The notes under the pieces were generated by a model. That model was not told the DNA's origin. It worked only from the letters and a program-made list of their open reading frames with translations, and ran no database searches. A program made the position numbers and the translations under genes. Shown here piece after piece: positions 8,185-15,388 of a DNA stretch of 34,710 bases. Source of the stretch: DASWJZ01 sp038211615 (GTDB lineage: Bacteria > Pseudomonadota > Alphaproteobacteria > Rhizobiales > Afifellaceae); the NCBI GenBank assembly GCA_038211615.1, contig JBBQVL010000048.1, positions 1-34,710 of the forward strand, in the 5' to 3' direction. The first letter of the stretch is position 1. Every line of letters starts with the position of its first letter.

Positions 8185-8823
8185 GTGCAGCAACTGCTTG
8201 CGGGGATATCGATCCCTGATCTGATCCAGTCCTACGCCCTCTGGCTTGTCTTCGTCGTCGTAGCGTTGGAGGGAATGGGCGTCCCAGTGCCGGGTGAGAC
8301 CGCTCTGGTTTCGGCCGCGCTCTATGCAGGCTCGAGCCATCGGCTCAGTATCGTCGCGGTGATCGGCGTCGCGTGCGCTGCAGCGATTCTGGGCGACAAT
8401 AGCGGCTACGTGATCGGCAGGTCGTTCGGGCGCAGCCTAGCCGTGCGATATGGCAGGTATTTGCGCGTGACGGAACCGCGCCTTGCGGTGGGCGAATATC
8501 TCTTCCTTAAGCACGGCGCAAAGATCGTCTTCGTCGGCCGCTTCTTCGCGCTGCTCCGGACATTTGCGCCATTGCTTGCCGGGGTGGACCAGATGCGTTG
8601 GCGGCGCTTTGTCGTCGTCAATGCGCTGGGCGGACTCTGCTGGTCAGTTGCATTCGGGTCGGCTGCGTATTTCTTTAGTGCAAAGCTGAAGCGGGTCACT
8701 GGTCCCGCTTCTTGGCTGCTCGCGGCTGCCGCTCTGGCATTCTTGGCAGCGGGCATCATTTTCTTCCGCCGGAACGAGAAGGAGATCGAACAGCGGGCCA
8801 GAGTTTTCCTGAAGGCGCGCTAA
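8185..8823 (+). CDS. DedA-family membrane protein (VTT/SNARE-associated domain)
   Basis: A 212-aa inner-membrane protein with the DedA signature regions: GVPVPGETALVSAALYAG near the N terminus, GDNSGYVIGRSFG in the middle and KIVFVGRFFALLRTFAP, carrying the paired arginines, near residues 112-130. GTG 8185 follows the PAP2 stop by 6 nt, so the two are probably co-transcribed. DedA proteins are membrane-lipid transporters; some return undecaprenyl phosphate to the cytoplasmic side and several are needed for polymyxin or cationic-peptide resistance. Pairing with a BcrC-type phosphatase fits lipid-carrier recycling: one removes the phosphate, the other could flip the product. Its stop overlaps the 3' end of the convergent phosphatase gene by 4 bp. 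Confidence 0.9.
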   Translation: MQQLLAGISIPDLIQSYALWLVFVVVALEGMGVPVPGETALVSAALYAGSSHRLSIVAVIGVACAAAILGDNSGYVIGRSFGRSLAVRYGRYLRVTEPRLAVGEYLFLKHGAKIVFVGRFFALLRTFAPLLAGVDQMRWRRFVVVNALGGLCWSVAFGSAAYFFSAKLKRVTGPASWLLAAAALAFLAAGIIFFRRNEKEIEQRARVFLKAR

Positions 8824-10486
8824 AACGGAAGCGCCGGCAAATCCTGAGTTCCCTCGACCGCCACCGCCTGGAGTTCGCTTGCGTCATAGCCCAAGGCACG
8901 AAGGATGGTGGGCGCAACCTGCGTCGTCTGTACTAATGCTGGCACTGTAGCGGGTGCAACCGAGGGGCTGCTGATCAGCAATGCCACGTTCCGGTCGTTC
9001 CAATTGGCGCCACCATGCTCGGCGACCTTGGACCCCGATGTGTAGACGACACCCGGGTTTACCGTCACGACGAAGTCTGGTGTGCGACTGTCGCTCGCCG
9101 GATCCTTGTATGTAAGCGCTAACACGTTGGGCGGCAGGATCTGGGCGATACCCACGGTCTTCGTCAGCGTTTCAAGATAGTCCTGCGCAGCACCGAGGTT
9201 CTTGTCGCGCTCGTCGGGCTGGAGCCAGATCAGTGCGGCGTCATCGGCGATGTGGAACGCATAGCCGGGGGTCTTCGTATAGGGGTCGTCGTCGAGTGGC
9301 TGGAAAGTCGCGGGATCGATCGGCGACTGACCGTGCTTTGACGCGATGATCAGAAGCGTAGAATCATCGATACGATTCTGCTTGAGCGCGTCGATCAATT
9401 CCGCGAGCGCGCCGTCGACGTAGGCCAATTGACCAGCAAGCGCGTTGCCTGGCTTTCCGCTTGCATCCTCGTAGCCGCCTACAAGACCCGGTTCGTCGCC
9501 AGGTCCTGACTTTGGCAGCTTCTGCCCGACGCTGACCGCCTGGAAATTCATGCCAAAAAGGGTAGGTACGGGGGCGGCGTGAGTACCGGTGCTGTCGAGT
9601 CCATTGATCTCGTTCAGCACGGCCTTGACGCGAGCCTCGTCAAAATCCCGCTCAGCCTTGAAACTGCCGGTGGTCTTCACCTTTGTTCCGGGGATCAGGC
9701 TGTCTTGCTCCAGAGCATAGAAATCATCCAGGCCAGTGCCAGACGGCCCGTTCAGCCATTCATAAGCGGGGTGCTTGTCTGACCACGCTGTGGTGCCACC
9801 GTGCTTTTTGACGATCTCGAAGATGTTGTTCACCTGAACGAAGTCGTGCGGGTAGACCGCTGTGCATTTTCCGTTGATCAAGGCCATTGGTAATTTGTCA
9901 GGGTCGATCTGGCTGCGCCCGTCGCCGGGCTTGCCACCGGCGTCGAGACGCGTCGGATCGACATCGATATTCTCAGCAAATGACACTTCCGCGCCCGGTG
10001 TGCCGGTGCAAATTGAACCCGGTGCAAAATAGGTGCGATCAAAACCGTCATCGTAAAACACGCCCGTAGACATTGGCGATCCGCCGGTCACTAGCGCGAC
10101 CAGGCCGGGAAAGGAGTCGGAAGGAGTCGGTGACAGAGCGTTCGGATAAAAATGCCCGTATGTGCCAACGAAGCAAGCGTGCTCGCCGGATGGGCGGCGA
10201 CGTAGTTTGCGAGGTCTAGCGCGTGCAGGCCGTCAACGCTGATGATGAGGACGTGCTTGTATGGAACTGCAGACAATGCACCTGACGCCGGGCTGAGCGC
10301 CAGAGCAGTCAATGCGCAAAAACGCAGTGCCCTTGCGAGGCCCTTCGTGCAAATCCCTCGTCCAGCAAGCCCATGCGGAGAAACAAGGTAGCGGTTCGTA
10401 GTGGCCTGCGCTCGGGTGGAAGAGTCGGATGCAAGGATCACGCTCTGGCGAAATTCCTTTGCACTTCGCGCTGTCAAGTGGCGCAT
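8820..10486 (-). pseudogene. Secreted type-I phosphodiesterase / alkaline-phosphatase-family protein, frameshifted
   Basis: Two minus-strand frames together make one protein of about 550 aa. The 5' part (ATG 10486 is the likeliest start) carries a signal-like stretch ALRFCALTALALSPASGALS and the first metal motif HVLIISVDGLH. The 3' part (from about 10150) holds TGGSPMSTGVFYDDGFDRTY, IIASKHGQSPID and VAEHGGANWNDRNVAL, the later metal sites of the PF01663-type fold. The frames join at the A5 run 10148-10152: adding one base there restores GIFYPNALSPTPSDSFPGLV, which contains the expected nucleophile region. So a single-base loss in a homopolymer separates the halves. It may be a true pseudogene, a phase-variable switch or a sequencing error. 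Its 3' end overlaps dedA, convergent. Confidence 0.75.
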
Positions 10487-10568
10487 GTGTGGTCTCCACG
10501 GTTGGCAGGAGGCACATGCGGCGGCGGTTACGACACGAGGATGACAACGGGTCGCTTCCAACCACTTC

Positions 10569-10583
10569 CTAATTCTGTGCTAA
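10569..10583 (+). promoter_or_regulatory. Candidate regulator operator S2 (CTAA-N7-CTAA)
   Basis: CTAATTCTGTGCTAAG, 14 of 16 bases identical to S3 read on its own strand. It sits between the end of the kinase gene and the start of the frameshifted phosphatase. Unlike the other sites, it is oriented away from the nearest gene start, so its role is less clear. Confidence 0.4.
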
Positions 10584-10717
10584 GTTGACGCGATCAGCCG
10601 TCAGACATCGATGTACGGCACTGGTGGGTGGAATTGCCGTGCGCCGCCGCCCCTTAGTCGCTCACAAATTCGAGCGAACGACGCGCCGGTCACGACTGCG
10701 GATCGGCAAAGCAAGAC

Positions 10718-12088
10718 CTATCGAGGAAGGCGGCTTGCCAAAGGAACGGCAGTAGAGGTGCGGGGGCCACCGACGGTCATGCCGTGTCCAAACCACACGC
10801 GAGCGACCAATCCGTTTCTGTCCTTGCGGTTTTTCAACGAGACCTTTGCCCCGCACCTTTCGGCGATCGTCTGCACGATGGACAGCCCGAGACCACTGCC
10901 TTCGGCCTTCGATCCGGCGACACGGTAGAAGCGGTCGAAGACCCGCTCGAGCAATGGCTCCGGGATGCCTGGCCCAGTGTCTATGACTTCGAGAATGGTG
11001 TCCCGCCCGTGCGACGAGACCTGCAGATCGACAGTGCCGCCCGCGGGCGTGTATCGAACGGCGTTGTCGACGAGATTGCCGATCAGCGTGCGCAGGTCGT
11101 CGGGGTCGGCTCGCACGCTGGCGTGCTGTGGCCCTTCCAGGCCCACGTCGATCCCTTTCTCATTCGCAAGTGGCAGAACGGCCTGAACCGATTGGGCGAT
11201 GGCATGATCGAGGTCGGCGTCCACCAGCGCCGCGTTCGAGGCTGCGCCATCGGCGCGCGCGAGGCGCAGCAGTTGCGTGATCATGTCGGACATGCGCTGA
11301 AATCCGCGCTCCATGTCGGTTGCGAGCGAGTCCCTGTCGGCGAGATGAGCGGCGGTCCGGAGATTACGCCCCTGCAGCCGCAATGCCGTCAATGGCGTGC
11401 GCAGTTCGTGTGCCGCATCGGAGACAAACGCCTTGCGAAATTCGAGTTGGGCATGCAGGCGGGTAATGAGATCGTTGGTGGCGAGGGCCAGCGGCATCAT
11501 CTCGTCCGGCACGTCTTTCAGCGACAGCGACGTGCCTTCGGTCTTCTCCCATTGCTGAAGCTCCTTGGTGACGGAGCGGAGCGGCCGCAGGACCCGACCG
11601 ACCACCCATCCCACCAGGATCCACGATAGTGGAATGAGCGCGACGAAAGGCAGCACGGCACGAAGTGCAGAATTGGCGGCGAACTCCTCACGCACGATCG
11701 TGCGCTGCGCGACTTCCACCGTGCGATCGGGACCAACCAGCGCAAAGCCGCGCCAATCCTCCCCAGCCGCGCGAAGATTTAAGTATCCGCCCTCGCTCGG
11801 CCTCGGAAACACGATCGACGCTACCGAGGAATGCTGGTTGCCGGCGGCATCCCATATCGTGACGACGAATGTGTCTTCCGGGTCGATCTTGTCCCCGTCC
11901 GCCATGCGAGCCGACGCCGGGCGATCCGTATTTCCGACGTTGAGCGCGATTTGCGCGAGCTGTGCATCGAGCGCCTCGGCGACTTCATCGCGGTCGAGCC
12001 AGTAGGCCGCGAAGCCGGCCAGGCCGCCCACCGAGGTCAAGAGGGCGATCAGCCAAACAAGCAGCCGGCCGCGCAGCGAGGTCATCAT
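10718..12088 (-). CDS. Sensor histidine kinase, QseC/PmrB-like
   Basis: A 456-aa membrane kinase. The first membrane segment is at about residues 8-30 and the second at about 143-165, enclosing a periplasmic sensor of some 110 residues. A HAMP region follows, then the phospho-acceptor box SDAAHELRTPL with His227, N-box NLVDNAVRYTP, G1 DTGPGIPEPLLERVFDRFYR and G2 GSGLGLSIVQTIAE. Domain layout and H-box match the QseC/PmrB branch, whose members sense metals, acid pH or cationic peptides. Its ATG 12088 overlaps the regulator stop (ATGA), so the two are coupled. The C terminus runs about 25 residues past the ATPase fold. Signal sensed is unknown. Confidence 0.92.
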   Translation of the reverse strand: MMTSLRGRLLVWLIALLTSVGGLAGFAAYWLDRDEVAEALDAQLAQIALNVGNTDRPASARMADGDKIDPEDTFVVTIWDAAGNQHSSVASIVFPRPSEGGYLNLRAAGEDWRGFALVGPDRTVEVAQRTIVREEFAANSALRAVLPFVALIPLSWILVGWVVGRVLRPLRSVTKELQQWEKTEGTSLSLKDVPDEMMPLALATNDLITRLHAQLEFRKAFVSDAAHELRTPLTALRLQGRNLRTAAHLADRDSLATDMERGFQRMSDMITQLLRLARADGAASNAALVDADLDHAIAQSVQAVLPLANEKGIDVGLEGPQHASVRADPDDLRTLIGNLVDNAVRYTPAGGTVDLQVSSHGRDTILEVIDTGPGIPEPLLERVFDRFYRVAGSKAEGSGLGLSIVQTIAERCGAKVSLKNRKDRNGLVARVWFGHGMTVGGPRTSTAVPLASRLPR

Positions 12089-12750
12089 CGGACCTCATCC
12101 GGAATCGTCCAGCCGATTCCCCGGACATTGCGGACGATGTCCCTATCGAACTTCTTTCGCACATAATGGATCAGCACTTCGACCGCGTTGCTTTCCACTT
12201 CGTTGCCCCAATCGTAGAGGCGATCCTCGAGTTGCGCCTTCGAAAGGATACCGCCGGGACGATCGGCGAGCGCCCAAAGGAGCGCGAACTCCTTGCGTGG
12301 CAGCACCTCGGTTGTCCCGCGGTAGCTTACCTCGTGCCGGGAGGGGTCAAGTGTGACCTCACCCGCCACTACGGCAGCGCCGACGCGACCTTGGTGCCGG
12401 CGCAAGACAGCGCGGATGCGCGCGCTCAGCTCGTCAAAGCTGAAAGGCTTCACGAGATAATCGTCGGCGCCACCATCAAGGCCCGCCACGCGCGTCGGTA
12501 CGTCGTCGCGCGCCGTGATGATGATCACCGGCACATCGACATTCTCCTTGCGCAGCGTCCGCAGCGTCTCGAGGCCCGAGCCATCCGGCAGTCCAAGGTC
12601 GAGAAGCAGCAGGTTGTATTCGTTGTTGCGCGTTGCCGTCTGGCAATCGTGGCCGGTTTTGACCCAGTCGACGGCCATGCCCGCATCCGACAATGCCTTG
12701 TCAAGGCTTTGACCGATCATGGCGTCGTCTTCTACCAACAGGATGCGCAT
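12085..12750 (-). CDS. OmpR-family response regulator, QseB/PmrA-like
   Basis: A 221-aa DNA-binding regulator. Receiver: acidic pocket EDD at 7-9, phospho-acceptor Asp51 in LLLLDLGLPDGSG, Lys101 in DDYLVKPF. The C-terminal winged helix ends RNVRGIGWTIPDE, typical of the QseB/PmrA group. ATG 12750 gives the standard MRILLVEDD start; the in-frame ATG at 12795 would add an unlikely leader. It lies between a small secreted protein (67 nt upstream) and its kinase (overlapping). PmrA and QseB are known to bind direct repeats with an 11-bp period. This makes it my preferred candidate for binding the CTAA-N7-CTAA sites, including S3 in front of its own operon. Confidence 0.93.
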   Translation of the reverse strand: MRILLVEDDAMIGQSLDKALSDAGMAVDWVKTGHDCQTATRNNEYNLLLLDLGLPDGSGLETLRTLRKENVDVPVIIITARDDVPTRVAGLDGGADDYLVKPFSFDELSARIRAVLRRHQGRVGAAVVAGEVTLDPSRHEVSYRGTTEVLPRKEFALLWALADRPGGILSKAQLEDRLYDWGNEVESNAVEVLIHYVRKKFDRDIVRNVRGIGWTIPDEVR

Positions 12751-12816
12751 GGGCCTCGGCTGCATAGTATAGTGAAGCGCGGGAGGGCCGGCCACACCTT
12801 GATCCTGGCGAGATGA

Positions 12817-13203
12817 CTATCGCGGCTGAGCCGCAAGAGCCAAATATAGAGCCGTCAAAATTGGATCGGCAACAAAAACGACCCGAGCATCGTGAATCCG
12901 CTCGCCGCCAATGCCATCCAGCATTACGACACGTCCAATCTGAGCACTGAGGTCGACTTCCGCGAAGGGCGCTGCCGGCTGAACCGCCGGACTCGTAAGG
13001 ACTTCGACCTCCCTGTCAATCAAGGCGTTGTGCGGTCCGGACGCAAGCAGGACAATGATCTTGTTGGCGGCCGTCACGTAACCAATGAAGCAGGTGCTTC
13101 TGACAATATTCGGGCACAGCCGCATGAGCGGCGGCGGGTCGGCCGCGGCGGCGACCGGCTGAAAGGCGGTGATTGCCGCAAACGCTAAGCCCGCGATCCC
13201 CAT
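12817..13203 (-). CDS. Small periplasmic protein upstream of the two-component genes
   Basis: A 128-aa protein with a signal-like N terminus (GLAFAAITAFQPVAAAADPP). The mature part has two Cys (RLCPNIVRSTCFIGYV) that could form a disulfide, then a beta-rich stretch (VEVLTSPAV, AQIGRVVMLDGIGGERI). No family recognised. ATG 13203 has no strong ribosome-binding site and begins only 26 nt after operator S3, so a nearly leaderless transcript or a later start is possible. It is codirectional with the regulator and kinase, giving the order small secreted protein, regulator, kinase. Such proteins can modulate the sensor, as FeuN does for FeuPQ in Sinorhizobium; that role here is inference. Confidence 0.6.
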   Translation of the reverse strand: MGIAGLAFAAITAFQPVAAAADPPPLMRLCPNIVRSTCFIGYVTAANKIIVLLASGPHNALIDREVEVLTSPAVQPAAPFAEVDLSAQIGRVVMLDGIGGERIHDARVVFVADPILTALYLALAAQPR

Positions 13204-13229
13204 GCGGTCAGGTCTGTGACACTCCGGGC

Positions 13230-13244
13230 TTAGGAGAGAATTAG
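13230..13244 (-). promoter_or_regulatory. Candidate regulator operator S3 (CTAA-N7-CTAA)
   Basis: On the minus strand: CTAATTCTCTCCTAAG, two CTAA units 11 bp apart, facing the small-protein/regulator/kinase operon. Nearly identical to S6 (CTAATTCTCACCTAAG). Suggests autoregulation of the two-component operon. Confidence 0.6.
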
Positions 13245-13291
13245 TCGCGCGCTCAATTCGGTTCCGAGGTCCAGGCGGACGCTTCCAACGC

Positions 13292-13306
13292 CTAAGTGGC
13301 GGCTAA
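13292..13306 (+). promoter_or_regulatory. Candidate regulator operator S4 (CTAA-N7-CTAA)
   Basis: CTAAGTGGCGGCTAATTCAC on the plus strand, 11-bp period, facing the ABC-exporter operon whose first start is 91 nt downstream. It shares the divergent intergenic region 13204-13396 with S3, one site pointing each way. Confidence 0.6.
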
Positions 13307-13396
13307 TTCACAGGCCCCAGCTTGTTGTAGCGAGCACCGACGTACGCGGTCGGCGGCGGCGAACCTCGATACGGCTAACCCTTCGGAAGGACCGTC

Positions 13397-14047
13397 ATGA
13401 TCGGACATCATTGCGCAGTAGGCGGCAGATTGAAGCTAGTCGATCGCACGAATTCGAATGCTCGCGAGCCGACCTGCCACCAGGGGTTTTTCAGTACGGC
13501 GAAAGTCAGCGCTGCAGCCGTCTTTTTCCTGATCGCATTGTCCACTGCCGATGCAGCGGAAAGGCCGATCGCGGCCGAGCACAATCCGCCTGGCGACATC
13601 CCGGATACGCAAGCCTTCGTGACGTATGACTCTCCGGAGGGATTCACGATCAAGGTGCCCGAAGGGTGGGCTCGAGTCGACGCTTCCGGCTCAGTGCAGT
13701 TCTCCGACAAGTACAACACGATCAATATCGTGGTGGCACGGCAGGCTGCCGTTCCGACCCCCGCCTCCGTAAAGGTAGCCCAAGCACCGGAGATCGAGAG
13801 TGCCGGGCGGGCGGTCAAGCTCGGCAAGATCAAGGAGGTCAAAGTCGCGAGTGGCTCGGCGATCCTGATCACCTACACCTCCAACTCGGAGCCCAACCAA
13901 GTCACCAATAAGCAGGTGCGGCTCGAGCATGATCGCTATCTTTTCTACAAAGATGGCAAGCTCGCATCGCTCGACATGTCGGCCCCGCAGGGTGCGGACA
14001 ACGTCGATGATTGGTTGCTGATGGCCAACGCCTTCCGGTGGAAGTGA
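13397..14047 (+). CDS. Periplasmic protein of the FtsX-type ABC exporter operon
   Basis: A 216-aa secreted protein. AAGGA at 13386-13390 supports ATG 13397, but this puts some 30 hydrophilic residues before the hydrophobic core AKVSAAAVFFLIALSTADAA. A downstream start such as TTG 13430 would give a more normal signal peptide. The mature domain begins AFVTYDSPEGFTIKVPEGWARV and contains SVQFSDKYNTINIVVARQ, reminiscent of the PsbP/DUF1795 fold that binds small ligands or partners. It ends 2 nt before the first ATPase gene, so it is probably an extracytoplasmic accessory subunit of this transporter. The specific role is unknown. Confidence 0.75.
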   Translation: MIGHHCAVGGRLKLVDRTNSNAREPTCHQGFFSTAKVSAAAVFFLIALSTADAAERPIAAEHNPPGDIPDTQAFVTYDSPEGFTIKVPEGWARVDASGSVQFSDKYNTINIVVARQAAVPTPASVKVAQAPEIESAGRAVKLGKIKEVKVASGSAILITYTSNSEPNQVTNKQVRLEHDRYLFYKDGKLASLDMSAPQGADNVDDWLLMANAFRWK

Positions 14048-14049
14048 GA

Positions 14050-14715
14050 ATGCCCGTCGTCGACGCAGTGGAGCTTTACCGGTTCTTTCACCCCGGCGAC
14101 TCTGAGGTGGCGGCGTTGCAGGGGGTGAGCCTTTCCCTTTTTCGGGGCGACCTCACGGTCGTGCTTGGTCCTTCAGGCAGTGGCAAGTCCACCCTGCTGA
14201 ACCTGTTGGCAGGACTCGATGAGCCAGACGGCGGGTATGTCGAAATAGCTGGCAAGCGCCTGAGCCGTCGGCCGGAGCGCGTTCGTGCCGGTATTCGCGC
14301 GCGCCATATCGGCATGCTGATGCAGTCGGGCAATTTGGTCGATCATCTAACGATTGCGGACAATATCCGTCTGCAAAGAGCGCTTGCCGGCAAGCAAGAT
14401 TGTGACGGCAAGATCGTGGATCTGGCTGCACGGCTCGGGCTATCGGGCCACTGGAATGCACTGCCGAGTCAACTCTCCGGCGGCGAGATGGCGCGGGCGG
14501 GTCTGGCGGTGGCGCTCTCGTCGGAGCCGGATGTTCTTCTCTGCGACGAACCAACCGCAGAAGTGGACGCCGACACGGAGCAACACCTCATCGCTGTGCT
14601 TGCGGAGCGCTGCGCCGCCGGGGCCGCCGTCTTCGTAGCGACCCATAGCGCAGCGCTGGCACGTACCGCCGATCAGGTCCTTCATCTCAAGGACGGAAGG
14701 CTTATCGATGCCTGA
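14050..14715 (+). CDS. ABC transporter ATPase 1 (LolD/MacB-like)
   Basis: A 221-aa ATPase: Walker A GPSGSGKST (about residues 37-45), Q-loop LMQSGNLVDHLTI, signature LSGGEMARAGLAV, Walker B VLLCDEPTAEVD, switch His in VATHSAAL. The signature continues GEMARAGLA where LolD proteins usually have GEQQRVAIA, so the helix after the signature is divergent, though the LSGGE core is intact. ATG 14050 follows the periplasmic-protein stop by 2 nt; an in-frame ATG at 14011 lies inside the upstream gene. It overlaps the second ATPase by 8 bp. The two ATPases are clearly different proteins and may form a heterodimer. Confidence 0.9.
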   Translation: MPVVDAVELYRFFHPGDSEVAALQGVSLSLFRGDLTVVLGPSGSGKSTLLNLLAGLDEPDGGYVEIAGKRLSRRPERVRAGIRARHIGMLMQSGNLVDHLTIADNIRLQRALAGKQDCDGKIVDLAARLGLSGHWNALPSQLSGGEMARAGLAVALSSEPDVLLCDEPTAEVDADTEQHLIAVLAERCAAGAAVFVATHSAALARTADQVLHLKDGRLIDA

Positions 14716-15388
14716 AGGCGCCGGCGAAAAGCTCCTCGTCTCAGCGCAAGGCGTTTCTCGGGTCTTCATTCAAGGACAGACCGAGCTGCAAGCTCTTGCG
14801 CCGACGACTTGCAGCATACGGTCAGGAGACCGCATCGCGATCATGGGTTCGTCGGGGAGCGGAAAGTCAACGCTGCTGCATCTTTTTGCGGGGCTCGATC
14901 TCCCGACTAGCGGCACGCTGCAGTGGCCAGAGCTCGGTAGCCGTGAGGATTTGCGGCCAGGAAAAATCTCGGTTGCGTTTCAGGCGCCGAGTCTTGTGCC
15001 CTTCCTGAGCGTCTCTGAGAACATTGAATTGCCTCTGCTGATCCTCGGTGAGGTTGCAGCGGCAAGCGAAAGGGCGAATGCCGCGCTGGAAAGACTTGGG
15101 CTCGCACACCTCGCAGACAGACTACCCGAAGAAATTTCAGGCGGGCAGGCGCAACGCGTTGCTCTCGCCCGCGCGATGGCGAGCGAGCCGCAGCTTTTGC
15201 TGGCCGATGAGCCGACCGGACAGCTCGATCAAGTGACCGGAGGCGCAGCTACCGCTCTGCTCCTGGACTGGGCAACCGCAACTGGGGCAGCAGTCGTGAT
15301 CGCGACGCATGATGCCGCCGTAGCACGCTCGTTTGATCGCGTCTGGTTCATGGAGCATGGCCGGCTCAGTTCAGGGGATTCGGCATGA
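14708..15388 (+). CDS. ABC transporter ATPase 2 (LolD/MacB-like)
   Basis: A 226-aa ATPase: Walker A GSSGSGKST, Q-loop VAFQAPSLVPFLSV, signature ISGGQAQRVALARAM, Walker B LLLADEPTGQLD, switch His in IATHDAAV. All catalytic motifs are canonical and closer to LolD than those of ATPase 1. It overlaps ATPase 1 by 8 bp and the permease by 4 bp (ATGA), so expression should be tightly coupled. The family powers lipoprotein release, macrolide or peptide export and cell-envelope remodelling rather than import. Confidence 0.9.
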   Translation: MPEGAGEKLLVSAQGVSRVFIQGQTELQALAPTTCSIRSGDRIAIMGSSGSGKSTLLHLFAGLDLPTSGTLQWPELGSREDLRPGKISVAFQAPSLVPFLSVSENIELPLLILGEVAAASERANAALERLGLAHLADRLPEEISGGQAQRVALARAMASEPQLLLADEPTGQLDQVTGGAATALLLDWATATGAAVVIATHDAAVARSFDRVWFMEHGRLSSGDSA

